Below the pieces are notes generated by a model. The model searched no databases. It saw only the letters and a program-made list of their open reading frames with translations, and was not told where the DNA came from. Shown piece after piece: positions 19,153 to 27,047 of a stretch of 51,046 bases of DNA (the first letter of the stretch is position 1; every line of letters starts with the position of its first letter). Position numbers and translations under genes: made by a program. This DNA comes from Saprospiraceae bacterium. GTDB lineage: Bacteria > Bacteroidota > Bacteroidia > Chitinophagales > Saprospiraceae. The stretch covers positions 1-51,046 of the forward strand of contig JANQWK010000021.1 in NCBI GenBank assembly GCA_030729925.1, given 5' to 3'.

Positions 19153-19680
19153 CTACGCTGAACGCTCTTGAAGCGTTTTGACAAGACCCGCAATGGTAGT
19201 ACCACCGGATTTCAATGCGCTGACCACATTCTTCGCCGGAGACTGCAACAATCCGATAACCTCCCCAATCAAATCTTCTTTTGATTTCAGGGTAGTCAGT
19301 GCATCCAATTGATCATCACCTACAAAAACATCTGTGTCAATGTAAGCACCTTTCAACAGGGGGCGTTCATTTGTCTTTCTAAACTCCTTCAACACCTTTG
19401 CAGGTGAATTCGCATTAGTCGTAAACAACAACGCAGTATGCCCTTTCAGCAAATCATACACAGCAGCGTATCCCTTTTCCTCGGGAAAAGATTCCATTGC
19501 TTTGATGGCCAGCGTGTTTTTTACAACCTTCATCTCGATACCCTTATCGAAGCACATTCTGCGAAACTGGTTCACTTTTTCTACAGAAAGGGTAGATGCA
19601 TCAGTTATATAAAAAAAAGAAGTAGTATCCAGTTTTTCCTTCAGGGATTCAACTACTGCCGCTTTATCCGCTTTATTCAT
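19153..19680 (-). CDS. rplJ: 50S ribosomal protein L10
   Basis: This 175-residue protein matches L10 in order and motifs: NKADKAAVVESLKEKL at the N-terminus, VNQFRRMCFDKGIEMKVVKN and GHTALLFTTNANSPAKVLKE. It anchors L7/L12 to the ribosome. It sits between rplA (20 bases upstream) and rplL, the usual order. I see no obvious L10-binding leader in that short gap. Confidence 0.97.
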   Translation of the reverse strand: MNKADKAAVVESLKEKLDTTSFFYITDASTLSVEKVNQFRRMCFDKGIEMKVVKNTLAIKAMESFPEEKGYAAVYDLLKGHTALLFTTNANSPAKVLKEFRKTNERPLLKGAYIDTDVFVGDDQLDALTTLKSKEDLIGEVIGLLQSPAKNVVSALKSGGTTIAGLVKTLQERSA

Positions 19681-19700
19681 AACAGGAAGTGGTTTTCAGA

Positions 19701-20396
19701 TTACTTAATAGATTTCGTATCCAGCTTGATCCCAGGGCTCATTGTACTCGCAACCGTAACGGTTCTCATGTATGTACCCTTAGCAGAAGAAGGCTTCATT
19801 TTTGCCAGCGTGGACAATAGTTCGTTTGCATTGTCTGACAATTGAGCCGGTGAAAAAGAAACCCGACCAATAGAAGCATGCACAATACCGAACTTATCCA
19901 CCCGGAAAGAAATTTTACCTGCCTTCACCTCTCCTACAGCAGCACCGATTTCCTGTGTAACGGTACCCGTTTTAGGGTTGGGCATCAAACCGCGGGGACC
20001 CAAAATACGACCGATTTTACCCACCTGTGCCATCACCTGAGGCATCGCAATCACCACATCCACATCGGTCCAGCCACCCTGAACTTTTTGAATCAAGTCA
20101 TCGAGACCTACATAATCTGCACCGGCAGCCTTTGCCTCTGCCTCCTTGTCCGGAGTACAAAAAACAGCAACGCGCTTTGTCTTTCCGGTACCATGCGGAA
20201 GACTCACCGTTCCTCGAAGTGCTTGATCCGCTTTACGGGGATCCACACCAAGGCGAACGTGTACATCCACAGAAGCATCGAACTTAGTGGTGTTAACCTC
20301 TTTCACCAAAGCCATAGCCTCTTCCATCGTGTAAAGCTTTGAAGCATCCACTTTAGAAGCTACTGCAGCACGCTTTTTACTTAATTTTTTTGCCAT
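19701..20396 (-). CDS. rplA: 50S ribosomal protein L1
   Basis: This 231-residue protein shows the L1 signature [20 protein letters not shown] and [20 protein letters not shown]. It binds 23S rRNA at the L1 stalk near the E site and in many bacteria represses its own L11-L1 message. It follows rplK by 77 bases. That gap contains GTCAGG/CCTGAC (20422-20427 and 20435-20440), a small hairpin that could compete with a GGAGT/ACTCC pairing. Confidence 0.97.
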   Translation of the reverse strand: MAKKLSKKRAAVASKVDASKLYTMEEAMALVKEVNTTKFDASVDVHVRLGVDPRKADQALRGTVSLPHGTGKTKRVAVFCTPDKEAEAKAAGADYVGLDDLIQKVQGGWTDVDVVIAMPQVMAQVGKIGRILGPRGLMPNPKTGTVTQEIGAAVGEVKAGKISFRVDKFGIVHASIGRVSFSPAQLSDNANELLSTLAKMKPSSAKGTYMRTVTVASTMSPGIKLDTKSIK

Positions 20397-20473
20397 TGTT
20401 CAACTGTTTGAAGGTAATATCGTCAGGAGTGAACCCTGACTCCCTTATGTAACTAAATGATTTTACGGATACA

Positions 20474-20920
20474 TTACGCCTCTTCCCAGGGAGGAGTGCC
20501 CGAAACAGTAATACCCATGCTCCGCGCAGTACCTGCAACCATTCGCATTGCAGAATCTACCGTGAAACAATTCAAATCGGGCATCTTGTTTTCGGCAATC
20601 GCCTTCACCTGATCCCAGGTAACAGAACCTACCTTGTTCCGGTTAGGCTCTTTCGAACCCATCTTGATCTTAGCCGCTTCCATCAACTGAGCCGCAGCAG
20701 GTGGCGTTTTGATGATAAAGTCGAAAGACTTATCCTTGTAAACCGTAATGAGAACGGGCAACAAGCGACCTGGAGTATCCTGCGTCTGCGCATTGAAACG
20801 CTTGCAGAATTCCATAATATTGACCCCCTTAGAACCCAAAGCAGGGCCAATAGGAGGCGCAGGGTTCGCCTGACTACCCTTCACCTGAAGCTTTATGAAC
20901 GTTTGAATTTCCTTTGCCAT
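20474..20920 (-). CDS. rplK: 50S ribosomal protein L11
   Basis: This 148-residue protein has the L11 landmarks [51 protein letters not shown] and a C-terminal rRNA-binding domain ending with [12 protein letters not shown]. It forms part of the GTPase-associated centre. It follows nusG by 79 bases. Confidence 0.97.
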   Translation of the reverse strand: MAKEIQTFIKLQVKGSQANPAPPIGPALGSKGVNIMEFCKRFNAQTQDTPGRLLPVLITVYKDKSFDFIIKTPPAAAQLMEAAKIKMGSKEPNRNKVGSVTWDQVKAIAENKMPDLNCFTVDSAMRMVAGTARSMGITVSGTPPWEEA

Positions 20921-20999
20921 GATTCAGCTTTTTGAAAAATTATTGACCGCAACAGCACACCCGGGAAGCTTTCAATACGAAACAAGTATGTAATTGCAA

Positions 21000-21548
21000 T
21001 CAGGAGGTTTTCTCAACTTGCATAAAATTGAGCTCCACCTCTGTACCTCTACCAAATATTTTAACAATAACCTTCAATTTCTTCTTATCCTCATTCACCT
21101 CCTGAATGTCACCGACAAACTCACTGAAAGGCCCGTCAATTATCTTGACCGTCTCGCCAACAATGAATGGCTCTATCAAAGCCTCACCCGCATCCTGCGA
21201 CTCATCCACCTTACCCAGCATCCTATTTGCTTCCGCCTGACGCATCGGTATAGGCGTATTCTTGCCCAAGAAATGAATTACATTCGGAACATTCGCTATC
21301 AACTGTACCACCTCACCACCAAATTTTGAAGGAAGCGCCTCGATCAAAATGTATCCGGGTAAAATATTGCGCTCCGAAATGACCTTCTTCCCATTTCGAA
21401 TCTTGTACACCTTCTCGGTCGGAACCAAAACTTGGGTTATGAACTCATCCAAACCCGCACGCTTGATCTCCGTCTCAATCCGCTCTTTAATCTTGCGCTC
21501 TTTACCGCTGATTACCCTCAACGAAAACCACTTCTTTTCTTCAGTCAT
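21000..21548 (-). CDS. nusG: Transcription antitermination factor NusG
   Basis: The protein has 182 residues from the ATG at 21546-21548; an in-frame TTG three bases upstream is a less likely start. The NGN domain has KWFSLRVISGKERKIKERI and ILPGYILIEA. The C-terminal KOW domain has GETVKIIDGPFSEFVGDIQE and FGRGTEVELNFMQVEK. NusG binds RNA polymerase and couples it to Rho or the ribosome. It lies 15 bases after secE. Confidence 0.96.
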   Translation of the reverse strand: MTEEKKWFSLRVISGKERKIKERIETEIKRAGLDEFITQVLVPTEKVYKIRNGKKVISERNILPGYILIEALPSKFGGEVVQLIANVPNVIHFLGKNTPIPMRQAEANRMLGKVDESQDAGEALIEPFIVGETVKIIDGPFSEFVGDIQEVNEDKKKLKVIVKIFGRGTEVELNFMQVEKTS

Positions 21549-21563
21549 CAATCCGTGTGATTA

Positions 21564-21752
21564 TCAGATGCCATAAATCTGGGTCAAAGCACCCTTAGAA
21601 AGGACATCCATCAAGACAATGAGTAAGGCAAAAATAAGGGAAGCCACAATAACGACAATGGTGTTGCCATAAAGATTGGGCCATGTAGGCCAAGTCACTT
21701 TATTGATCAACTCATTATAACTCTCCAATACATAAAACTTGATTCGATCCAT
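21564..21752 (-). CDS. secE: Preprotein translocase subunit SecE
   Basis: This 62-residue protein is a short, single-spanning SecE. An amphipathic start (YVLESYNELINKVTWPTW) carries the conserved KVTWPT motif, followed by one membrane helix (about 30-50). It stabilises SecY in the inner membrane. The order secE-nusG-rplK is the bacterial standard. Confidence 0.95.
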   Translation of the reverse strand: MDRIKFYVLESYNELINKVTWPTWPNLYGNTIVVIVASLIFALLIVLMDVLSKGALTQIYGI

Positions 21753-21781
21753 TTCAAGCCAGGTTACGGTTTACTTGAAAA

Positions 21782-21803
21782 CCGGCAGGTGTTCACCTGC
21801 CGG
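21782..21803 (-). terminator. GC-rich hairpin between tRNA-Trp and secE
   Basis: A nine-base stem CCGGCAGGT (21782-21790) pairs with ACCTGCCGG (21795-21803) around a four-base loop. On the minus strand it is followed by only four T. It lies just after tRNA-Trp and 30 bases before secE, so it could be a weak terminator, an attenuator or the 3' processing boundary of the tRNA. Confidence 0.55.
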
Positions 21804-21821
21804 CTATACTTAATTCATTTG

Positions 21822-21894
21822 CACGGGCAGAAGGACTTGAACCCTCAGCCTTCGGTTTTGGAGACCGACGCTCTACCAGTTGAGCTATACCCGT
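21822..21894 (-). tRNA. tRNA-Trp (CCA anticodon)
   Basis: A 73-base cloverleaf reads ACGGGTA as the 5' acceptor strand paired with TGCCCGT. The D arm is TAGCTCA...GAGC, the anticodon loop contains CCA, and the T arm is GAGGG-TTCAAGT-CCTTC. The discriminator is G, as usual for tRNA-Trp. The 3' CCA is not encoded. It lies between tuf and secE. Confidence 0.95.
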
Positions 21895-21912
21895 GTATCA
21901 ATCTTAAAATCA

Positions 21913-21961
21913 GATCAAGCAGTCGAAACATCTCTACGAAAAGCTGTTTCGCTGCCTGATC
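21913..21961 (-). other. Long hairpin between tuf and tRNA-Trp
   Basis: A ten-base outer stem (21913-21922 with 21952-21961, one G-U pair in RNA) continues, after a one-base bulge, into a seven-base inner stem (CGAAACA with TGTTTCG). The loop has 14 bases. It is separate from the tRNA cloverleaf 18 bases away and has no T tract. An RNase processing signal is plausible. Confidence 0.6.
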
Positions 21962-21974
21962 TGAGTGAGCACAA

Positions 21975-21995
21975 ATAGTGGATTTCAGCCACTAT
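21975..21995 (-). terminator. Hairpin just after tuf
   Basis: ATAGTGG (21975-21981) pairs with CCACTAT (21989-21995) around a seven-base loop, extended by GCAC/GTGC outside. It starts 20 bases after the tuf stop. Only a short T-rich stretch follows on the minus strand, so it is a weak terminator or a 3' end-stabilising structure. Confidence 0.45.
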
Positions 21996-22015
21996 CGTGC
22001 TATAGCAAGAAAATA

Positions 22016-23212
22016 CTAGTCAAGAATTTCAGTTACCTGACCCGCACCAACGGTACGTCCACCCTCGCGAATCGCGAAACGAAGACCTTTTTCCATCGCT
22101 ACAGAGTTAAGTAGTTTCACCTCAAGAGAAACGTTGTCACCAGGCATTACCATCTCTACGTTTGCAGGTAGAGAAACATCACCAGTAACGTCAGTTGTAC
22201 GGAAGTAGAACTGTGGACGGTATCCAGCGAAGAATGGGGTGTGACGACCACCTTCGTCTTTGCTCAATACGTACACCTCACACTTGAAGTGCTTGTGTGG
22301 CTTAACAGAACCAGGCGCGCAAATTACCATACCACGCTTGATCATCTCCTTGTCCACACCACGAAGAAGGATACCAGCATTGTCACCAGCTTCTCCTCTC
22401 TCCAAAATCTTACGGAACATCTCAACACCAGTCACAGTAGAATCAATTGGCTTCTCGCCTTCTTTCATCATACCAATGATCTGAACAGATTCGCCCGTTT
22501 TCACTACACCACGCTCAATACGACCAGTAGCAACCGTACCACGACCCGTGATAGAGAAAACATCTTCAACCGGCATCAAAAACGGCTGGTCAACCAAACG
22601 CATGGGCTCAGGAATCTCGCGATCCACTGCATCCATCAATTCTTTGATCTGAGCAACTGCCTCAGGATCTCCTTCCAACGCCTTAAGCGCTGAACCCTTG
22701 ATCACTGCAGCATCATCGCCTCCGAACTGGTACTGCTCTAGCAACTCACGAACCTCCATTTCAACCAACTCCAACATCTCCTCGTCTTCAACGAGATCCA
22801 CTTTATTCATGAAAACAACGATCTTCGGCACACCAACCTGACGAGCCAAAAGAATGTGCTCTCGCGTCTGAGGCATAGGACCATCCGTTGCGGCTACCAC
22901 CAAAATGGCACCGTCCATCTGCGCAGCACCCGTTACCATGTTCTTTACATAGTCGGCGTGACCTGGACAGTCAACGTGCGCATAGTGACGTTTGTGTGTT
23001 TCGTATTCAACGTGCGCCGTGTTGATGGTAATACCTCTTTCCTTTTCCTCAGGAGCGGCATCAATTGAATCGTAACTTTTTTGTTGCGCCAGACCTTCTT
23101 TTGCAAGAACAGATGTGATTGCAGCTGTAAGGGTAGTTTTGCCGTGATCTACGTGCCCGATTGTCCCTACGTTGAGGTGAGGTTTTACCCTCTGGAAAGT
23201 ATCCTTAGCCAT
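22016..23212 (-). CDS. tuf: Elongation factor Tu
   Basis: The protein has 398 residues. The P-loop is GHVDHGKTT (19-27), the switch II motif DCPGH (81-85) and the guanine specificity motif NKVD (136-139). The threonine of switch I lies in [12 protein letters not shown]. Domains 2 and 3 follow with [18 protein letters not shown] and [15 protein letters not shown]. It brings aminoacyl-tRNA to the ribosome. The gene follows four tRNA genes in the same direction, as in the E. coli tufB transcript. Confidence 0.98.
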   Translation of the reverse strand: MAKDTFQRVKPHLNVGTIGHVDHGKTTLTAAITSVLAKEGLAQQKSYDSIDAAPEEKERGITINTAHVEYETHKRHYAHVDCPGHADYVKNMVTGAAQMDGAILVVAATDGPMPQTREHILLARQVGVPKIVVFMNKVDLVEDEEMLELVEMEVRELLEQYQFGGDDAAVIKGSALKALEGDPEAVAQIKELMDAVDREIPEPMRLVDQPFLMPVEDVFSITGRGTVATGRIERGVVKTGESVQIIGMMKEGEKPIDSTVTGVEMFRKILERGEAGDNAGILLRGVDKEMIKRGMVICAPGSVKPHKHFKCEVYVLSKDEGGRHTPFFAGYRPQFYFRTTDVTGDVSLPANVEMVMPGDNVSLEVKLLNSVAMEKGLRFAIREGGRTVGAGQVTEILD

Positions 23213-23315
23213 CGGTATTCTATTTTAGATTGTAATAAAAAAACTGGTTTATTTAATGATGAAAAAAACTGAATACTAAATTAATCCGCCACCACGACTT
23301 TCTTTCAACATATTG

Positions 23316-23387
23316 AGCCAATGATGGGAATTGAACCCATGACCCCTTCCTTACCATGGAAGTGCTCTGCCCCTGAGCTACATTGGC
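23316..23387 (-). tRNA. tRNA-Thr (GGT anticodon)
   Basis: A 72-base cloverleaf has acceptor GCCAATG paired with CATTGGC. The anticodon stem is CTTCC/GGAAG with loop ATGGTAA, giving anticodon GGT (reads ACC/ACU). The T arm is CATGGGTTCAATTCCCAT-like. It is the last tRNA before tuf, the position of thrT in E. coli. Confidence 0.94.
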
Positions 23388-23483
23388 TTGATATAGATGT
23401 CGTTCACTAAGGAATCCAATACAGATCTGAATTTACGAAGCAAATAAAGAAAGACATCTATTTCAAGGCATCCTTAGAAGTGG

Positions 23484-23556
23484 AGCGGGCGACGAGACTC
23501 GAACCCGCGACCCTCAGCTTGGAAGGCTGATGCTCTACCAACTGAGCTACGCCCGC
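23484..23556 (-). tRNA. tRNA-Gly (TCC anticodon)
   Basis: A 73-base cloverleaf has acceptor GCGGGCG paired with CGCCCGC. The anticodon stem is TCAGC/GCTGA with loop CTTCCAA, giving TCC (reads GGA/GGG). T loop GGTTCGAGTC is canonical. CCA is not encoded. Confidence 0.95.
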
Positions 23557-23598
23557 ATTTGTGTTTTCAATTTCTTACGCTTTTGAGCTAAAATGTAG

Positions 23599-23681
23599 TG
23601 GGGGTGATAGGATTCGAACCTATTCAGACAAAGTCACCAGATTTACAGTCTGGCCCGGCTCTCCACCTCCGGCGCACCCCC
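23599..23681 (-). tRNA. tRNA-Tyr (GTA anticodon)
   Basis: An 83-base class II tRNA has acceptor GGGGGTG paired with CACCCCC and discriminator A. Anticodon GTA lies in the loop after CCAGACT. The long variable arm (TGACTTTGTCTGAATA region) is diagnostic for bacterial tRNA-Tyr. Confidence 0.95.
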
Positions 23682-23714
23682 TTAATGCCTGCAAAAATAT
23701 GCACAGTAACATAG

Positions 23715-23788
23715 AGCCAGTGGAGGGATTCGAACCCCCGACCCGCTGATTACAAATCAGCTGCTCTGGCCAACTGAGCTACACTGGC
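23715..23788 (-). tRNA. tRNA-Thr (TGT anticodon)
   Basis: A 74-base cloverleaf has acceptor GCCAGTG paired with CACTGGC. The anticodon stem is GCTGA/TCAGC with loop TTTGTAA, giving TGT (reads ACA/ACG). It is the first gene after the promoter of the tRNA-tuf unit, the position of thrU in E. coli. Confidence 0.95.
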
Positions 23789-23925
23789 AGTTATACTTCA
23801 AAAACAATCGTTACCGATTCGCAAAGTCCTGCATGGCATTCTTACTTTCTCAAACTCAATTTGGAATTGCATCTTTTTACAATTCGCCGCTCATCCAGTA
23901 ATTTGTCATTTCCGAAAAGCGATTG

Positions 23926-23955
23926 CAAAGATAGGATAAAAAACAGAAAAGCAAA
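23926..23955 (-). promoter_or_regulatory. Promoter of the tRNA-tuf unit
   Basis: On the minus strand TTTG (23955-23952), an 18-base spacer and TATCTTTG (23933-23926) match the Bacteroidota promoter pattern exactly at -7. The predicted start near 23919 leaves a leader of about 130 bases before tRNA-Thr(TGT). It lies just downstream of the recombinase gene and can feed the whole tRNA-tuf-secE block. Confidence 0.7.
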
Positions 23956-23985
23956 ATGGCAGTGCTAAAAAAATCAAATATTTTT

Positions 23986-24930
23986 TCAAAAAGGAGGCTG
24001 GCCGATTTCCGGATCGCTGGGGCTGTCTGCTTCGCTTGCTTGCGGATGTGCCATCCGATAGACGGATTGCAGCCGCTCTATAGAGTTATGGGTGTATATT
24101 TGAGTGGCAGCCAGGCTACTATGCCCCAATAGGCCTTTGATGGCGTTGAGCTCCGCACCGTTCTCGGACAAATGCGTGGCAAAGGCATGGCGCAGTACGT
24201 GCGGACTTTTGCGCTCAGCGCTGGAAAAGGCGTCCAGGTATTTTTTGACACAAGTGTGAACCCATTTGGGATATAAGGGTTTTCCCGCATCGGTGAGCAG
24301 GAGCGATTTTTGTTGCTGCTCGGGGAAGTTTTTGTCGCGAAAGCGAAGGTAGTCGCGCAATACGGGGGTCAATCCTTGTCCTAAAGGCAGCACGCGCTGG
24401 CGGGAGCCTTTCCCCTGTACCAGAAGCTGATTTCGACCTATATCCAGGTCCGTGGTTTGTATGGCGATGAGTTCTCCACGGCGCAGCCCCAAACCGTATA
24501 ACAACTGTATGACCAAAGCATCGCGACTGGCCGAAAAGTTTTCCGGATGGGATAAGGCTTCCAACAAGACCTGCATTTCTTTTGGGGCTATTACCACAGG
24601 TAGCTTTTTTCCCGATTTGGGGGCAATGATCTTGCGCATGGGGTTTTGCTCCAACCACCCACGCCTGATCAGGAATCCAAATAAGGATTTCAAACTGGAA
24701 AGCTTGCGGTTGATGCTGACCGTGCGCAATCCTTTTTCCAACAGGACAACCATCCAGGCGCGTACCATAAAGTGGCGGATGGCCAAAGGATCGTCCGTGG
24801 CATACATGTCAAGGGTAAATGCAAAAAATTGCTTCAGATCCGTTTCATAGGCCTCAAGCGTGAGTGCCGCATAACGCTTTTCATGCGAGAGGTAGTCCAT
24901 GAACCCATACCAGCGCTGCTGTGCTTCCAT
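23986..24930 (-). CDS. Tyrosine recombinase XerC/XerD type
   Basis: The protein has 314 residues from the ATG at 24928-24930. An N-terminal SAM-like core-binding domain (1-95) is followed by a catalytic domain with all active residues: Arg150 in GLGLRRGEL, Lys174 in QGKGSRQR, His244 and Arg247 in HVLRHAFATHL, His270 in LLGHSS and Tyr279 in ATQIYTH. Such enzymes resolve chromosome dimers at dif. The C-terminal tail (HPQASEADSPSDPEIGQPPF) is short and polar. XerC and XerD cannot be told apart by eye. No mobile element surrounds it, so it is probably the housekeeping enzyme. It starts three bases after the upstream lipoprotein gene. Confidence 0.92.
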   Translation of the reverse strand: MEAQQRWYGFMDYLSHEKRYAALTLEAYETDLKQFFAFTLDMYATDDPLAIRHFMVRAWMVVLLEKGLRTVSINRKLSSLKSLFGFLIRRGWLEQNPMRKIIAPKSGKKLPVVIAPKEMQVLLEALSHPENFSASRDALVIQLLYGLGLRRGELIAIQTTDLDIGRNQLLVQGKGSRQRVLPLGQGLTPVLRDYLRFRDKNFPEQQQKSLLLTDAGKPLYPKWVHTCVKKYLDAFSSAERKSPHVLRHAFATHLSENGAELNAIKGLLGHSSLAATQIYTHNSIERLQSVYRMAHPQASEADSPSDPEIGQPPF

Positions 24931-24933
24931 CAA

Positions 24934-25455
24934 TTATTCTATTTTTTTTAACGCGATGGGGAGATCCCGACTCTTATAGACCTTCATCCTACTCCCCGAA
25001 CGCTTGCGAACGCGCAATGCAGATCCCAAAATGGCCGTGGTGGCACTTCCTTCGAGGATATAAACGTCTTTTAAGCCAAGCGATTGCACCAGCTGGTTAA
25101 ATCCCATGGCAGCATGGTAAGGCAACAAGTTGTTGGGCAGGGTTTCCGGAAACCACCCCCGAGGACCAGGGCGAAAGTTGACGGAACAGGGCACCCGTAC
25201 CGCTGATTCCCCAAGTATCAGCTCCGGTGCAAAGGGATCATACGATAGCAGGTTGTCAACAGCCACACTGGTGTCGTTGGCAGCAAAGTACAAATACAGT
25301 TCGTCTATGCGCAAGGTACTGCCCTCCGGAATACTGCCCTCAAATTGGAGTTCAACCACTATGCCTTCACCGACTTCTTCTAAAACCAATGCGGATTTTT
25401 CGCAGGAATAGAAGACAACCACATACAAAAATAGAAAAATTACCCTTGTTTGCAT
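24934..25455 (-). CDS. Small putative lipoprotein, unknown function
   Basis: This 173-residue protein begins with a lipoprotein signal (MQTRVIFLFLYVVVFYSC, Cys18 in a YSC lipobox). The rest is a soluble, mainly beta-like domain with LRIDELYLYF and a basic C-terminus (RVRKRSGSRMKVYKSRDL). I do not recognise the family. It is probably in the cell envelope. It ends three bases before the recombinase start, so the two share a transcript. Its start lies only 24 bases after the terminator of SusC/SusD pair 1. Confidence 0.7.
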   Translation of the reverse strand: MQTRVIFLFLYVVVFYSCEKSALVLEEVGEGIVVELQFEGSIPEGSTLRIDELYLYFAANDTSVAVDNLLSYDPFAPELILGESAVRVPCSVNFRPGPRGWFPETLPNNLLPYHAAMGFNQLVQSLGLKDVYILEGSATTAILGSALRVRKRSGSRMKVYKSRDLPIALKKIE

Positions 25456-25472
25456 CCTTAAGTTTTTGCTGA

Positions 25473-25510
25473 AAAAATCAGGGTGTTGTAAAGTTACTTA
25501 CAACACCCTG
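25473..25510 (-). terminator. Strong terminator after SusD1
   Basis: A perfect 13-base stem CAGGGTGTTGTAA (25479-25491) pairs with TTACAACACCCTG (25498-25510) around a six-base loop. On the minus strand it is followed by a run of six T (complement of 25473-25478). It lies 34 bases after the SusD1 stop. Confidence 0.9.
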
Positions 25511-25543
25511 GAAAGGGAATGTTTCAGCCCTAAAAAACGCAGT

Positions 25544-27010
25544 TTATCCGCCAAAAGTGTAGGGCTCCTGGCCAAGGACACTCAACTCCAGCGCCGGAAC
25601 GGGAAACTGCCGCGGGGTACCCGGCTGCAATCCTGTGTAAGGCCCAAATGTTCCATTGTCATCCGGCAAACGTCTTCTGTCAAAAAACGGAACACCCGCA
25701 CCTGTCATGAGTAATTCTACAAATCTTTCGTGCATGATGGCTTCCAGCAATACGGCATTGGACTCGCTGCCCGTTAAGGCCGCCATGCCTCCCCTGCCAA
25801 CTCGGGTGATGTTGATCAATTCCGCTGCTCTGGCTTTGTTGCCGCCCGTGCGCACCAACGCCTCCGCAATGAGCAGGTCGTTTTCCGCCTTCAGGATAAA
25901 GGGCATGGCCCCTATACCACCGGGGTAATGGTAATCGTAGCGGGTATAGTCGTAGTGAGAAAAATGATACAAGCCCCTATCTGCACGGTGCGGAATAGCT
26001 GTAAGGTAACGCATGTCCGTCACCAAACGCTGATCTATCGGCTCGGGTATCGGCAAAGGGTGGGAGTTGTCAGTAGGAAACCGGGAAGGAGTGTTTTTGG
26101 CCATGGCCGAAATGATGCGATAGTCCACCCGGCACCAACCATCTTGCCCACCATAATATTTGTATGCATCCCACCAACTGCCATCTCCAATCGGGGAAAA
26201 GTCCGCCTGAATGCCCTGATCTGCTAAGGAAAGCACCTTTGCCCAATCGGTACTCTGGTTTTCGGCATCCGTGCGTGCATTATAGACCAAAAACCGCGCC
26301 TGGAAAGTGCGCATCAGCCGGATAAATTCCGCTTTGGTGAGGTTCAGACCGTTCCAGTAGCCAAGGGTGAAATCCGGAGCGGCTCCGGCAACACTGATCG
26401 CTTCGTCGAGCTTGGTGATCACCTTGTCCATGAGGGTTTTGTAATCGTCAAAAGGCAAGGCCGTGGGATCCGACAAATCGGTGGCTTCATCCACGTATTG
26501 CGCCTTGTCGTAAGTCAATGCGAGGTATCCGTAGGCATACGCCTGCATAAACTTACTGGCAGCGATCAACTTCTGACTGATTTCCTTTCCATTCGCATCG
26601 GTGATTTTTACCCCGGGAGTTTCATTGATCAGCCGCATGACGTCGTTGACGCCACCCGCAACCGAGAAGAACCGATAGTAAGGGTACTCTAAATAAACCT
26701 TGTAGCGGTAGGTCTGGGTGTTGTTAATGGCAATCCGCGGCTCGCTGGAAATGTCCTGCATGCCAAAGTTCCCCCAGGAAGAGGTGATCGCATCGCCAGC
26801 TGTCCCCATGGCCATGGAAATACCGGAATTGTAAAATTGTGTGCCGTGCCAGATTTGAAAAAACTGACTGGCAATAACCCCCTCCCAATCCTGGGGGTTA
26901 CCCAATACGGCCTCAGTGGCCGGACTATTGAGGTTTTCTGTCTCCAAGTCGGCACAGCCAACAGCGGAAAACAGGAATGCAACTGCTATGATGTAGTTAA
27001 AACGTTTCAT
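25544..27010 (-). CDS. SusD/RagB-family surface lipoprotein (pair 1)
   Basis: This 488-residue protein has a lipoprotein signal (MKRFNYIIAVAFLFSAVGC, Cys19) followed by DLETENLNSP, the usual SusD N-terminus. The body is rich in helices (for example AAELINITRVGRGGM near the C-terminus, a SusD/RagB signature of the TPR-like region). It covers its SusC partner at the outer membrane as a substrate-capturing lid. It follows SusC1 by 37 bases. No glycosidase, sulfatase, peptidase or regulator is next to it, so the substrate cannot be inferred. Confidence 0.93.
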   Translation of the reverse strand: MKRFNYIIAVAFLFSAVGCADLETENLNSPATEAVLGNPQDWEGVIASQFFQIWHGTQFYNSGISMAMGTAGDAITSSWGNFGMQDISSEPRIAINNTQTYRYKVYLEYPYYRFFSVAGGVNDVMRLINETPGVKITDANGKEISQKLIAASKFMQAYAYGYLALTYDKAQYVDEATDLSDPTALPFDDYKTLMDKVITKLDEAISVAGAAPDFTLGYWNGLNLTKAEFIRLMRTFQARFLVYNARTDAENQSTDWAKVLSLADQGIQADFSPIGDGSWWDAYKYYGGQDGWCRVDYRIISAMAKNTPSRFPTDNSHPLPIPEPIDQRLVTDMRYLTAIPHRADRGLYHFSHYDYTRYDYHYPGGIGAMPFILKAENDLLIAEALVRTGGNKARAAELINITRVGRGGMAALTGSESNAVLLEAIMHERFVELLMTGAGVPFFDRRRLPDDNGTFGPYTGLQPGTPRQFPVPALELSVLGQEPYTFGG

Positions 27011-27047
27011 CAGTTTGACATTTTTTAATGTGGTAACAAGTTAATGT

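Noticed and set aside
23986-24930. Integrase of a mobile element next to tRNA genes
   Set aside because: The recombinase looks like a housekeeping Xer protein. No duplicated tRNA end, att site, or cargo genes are visible.
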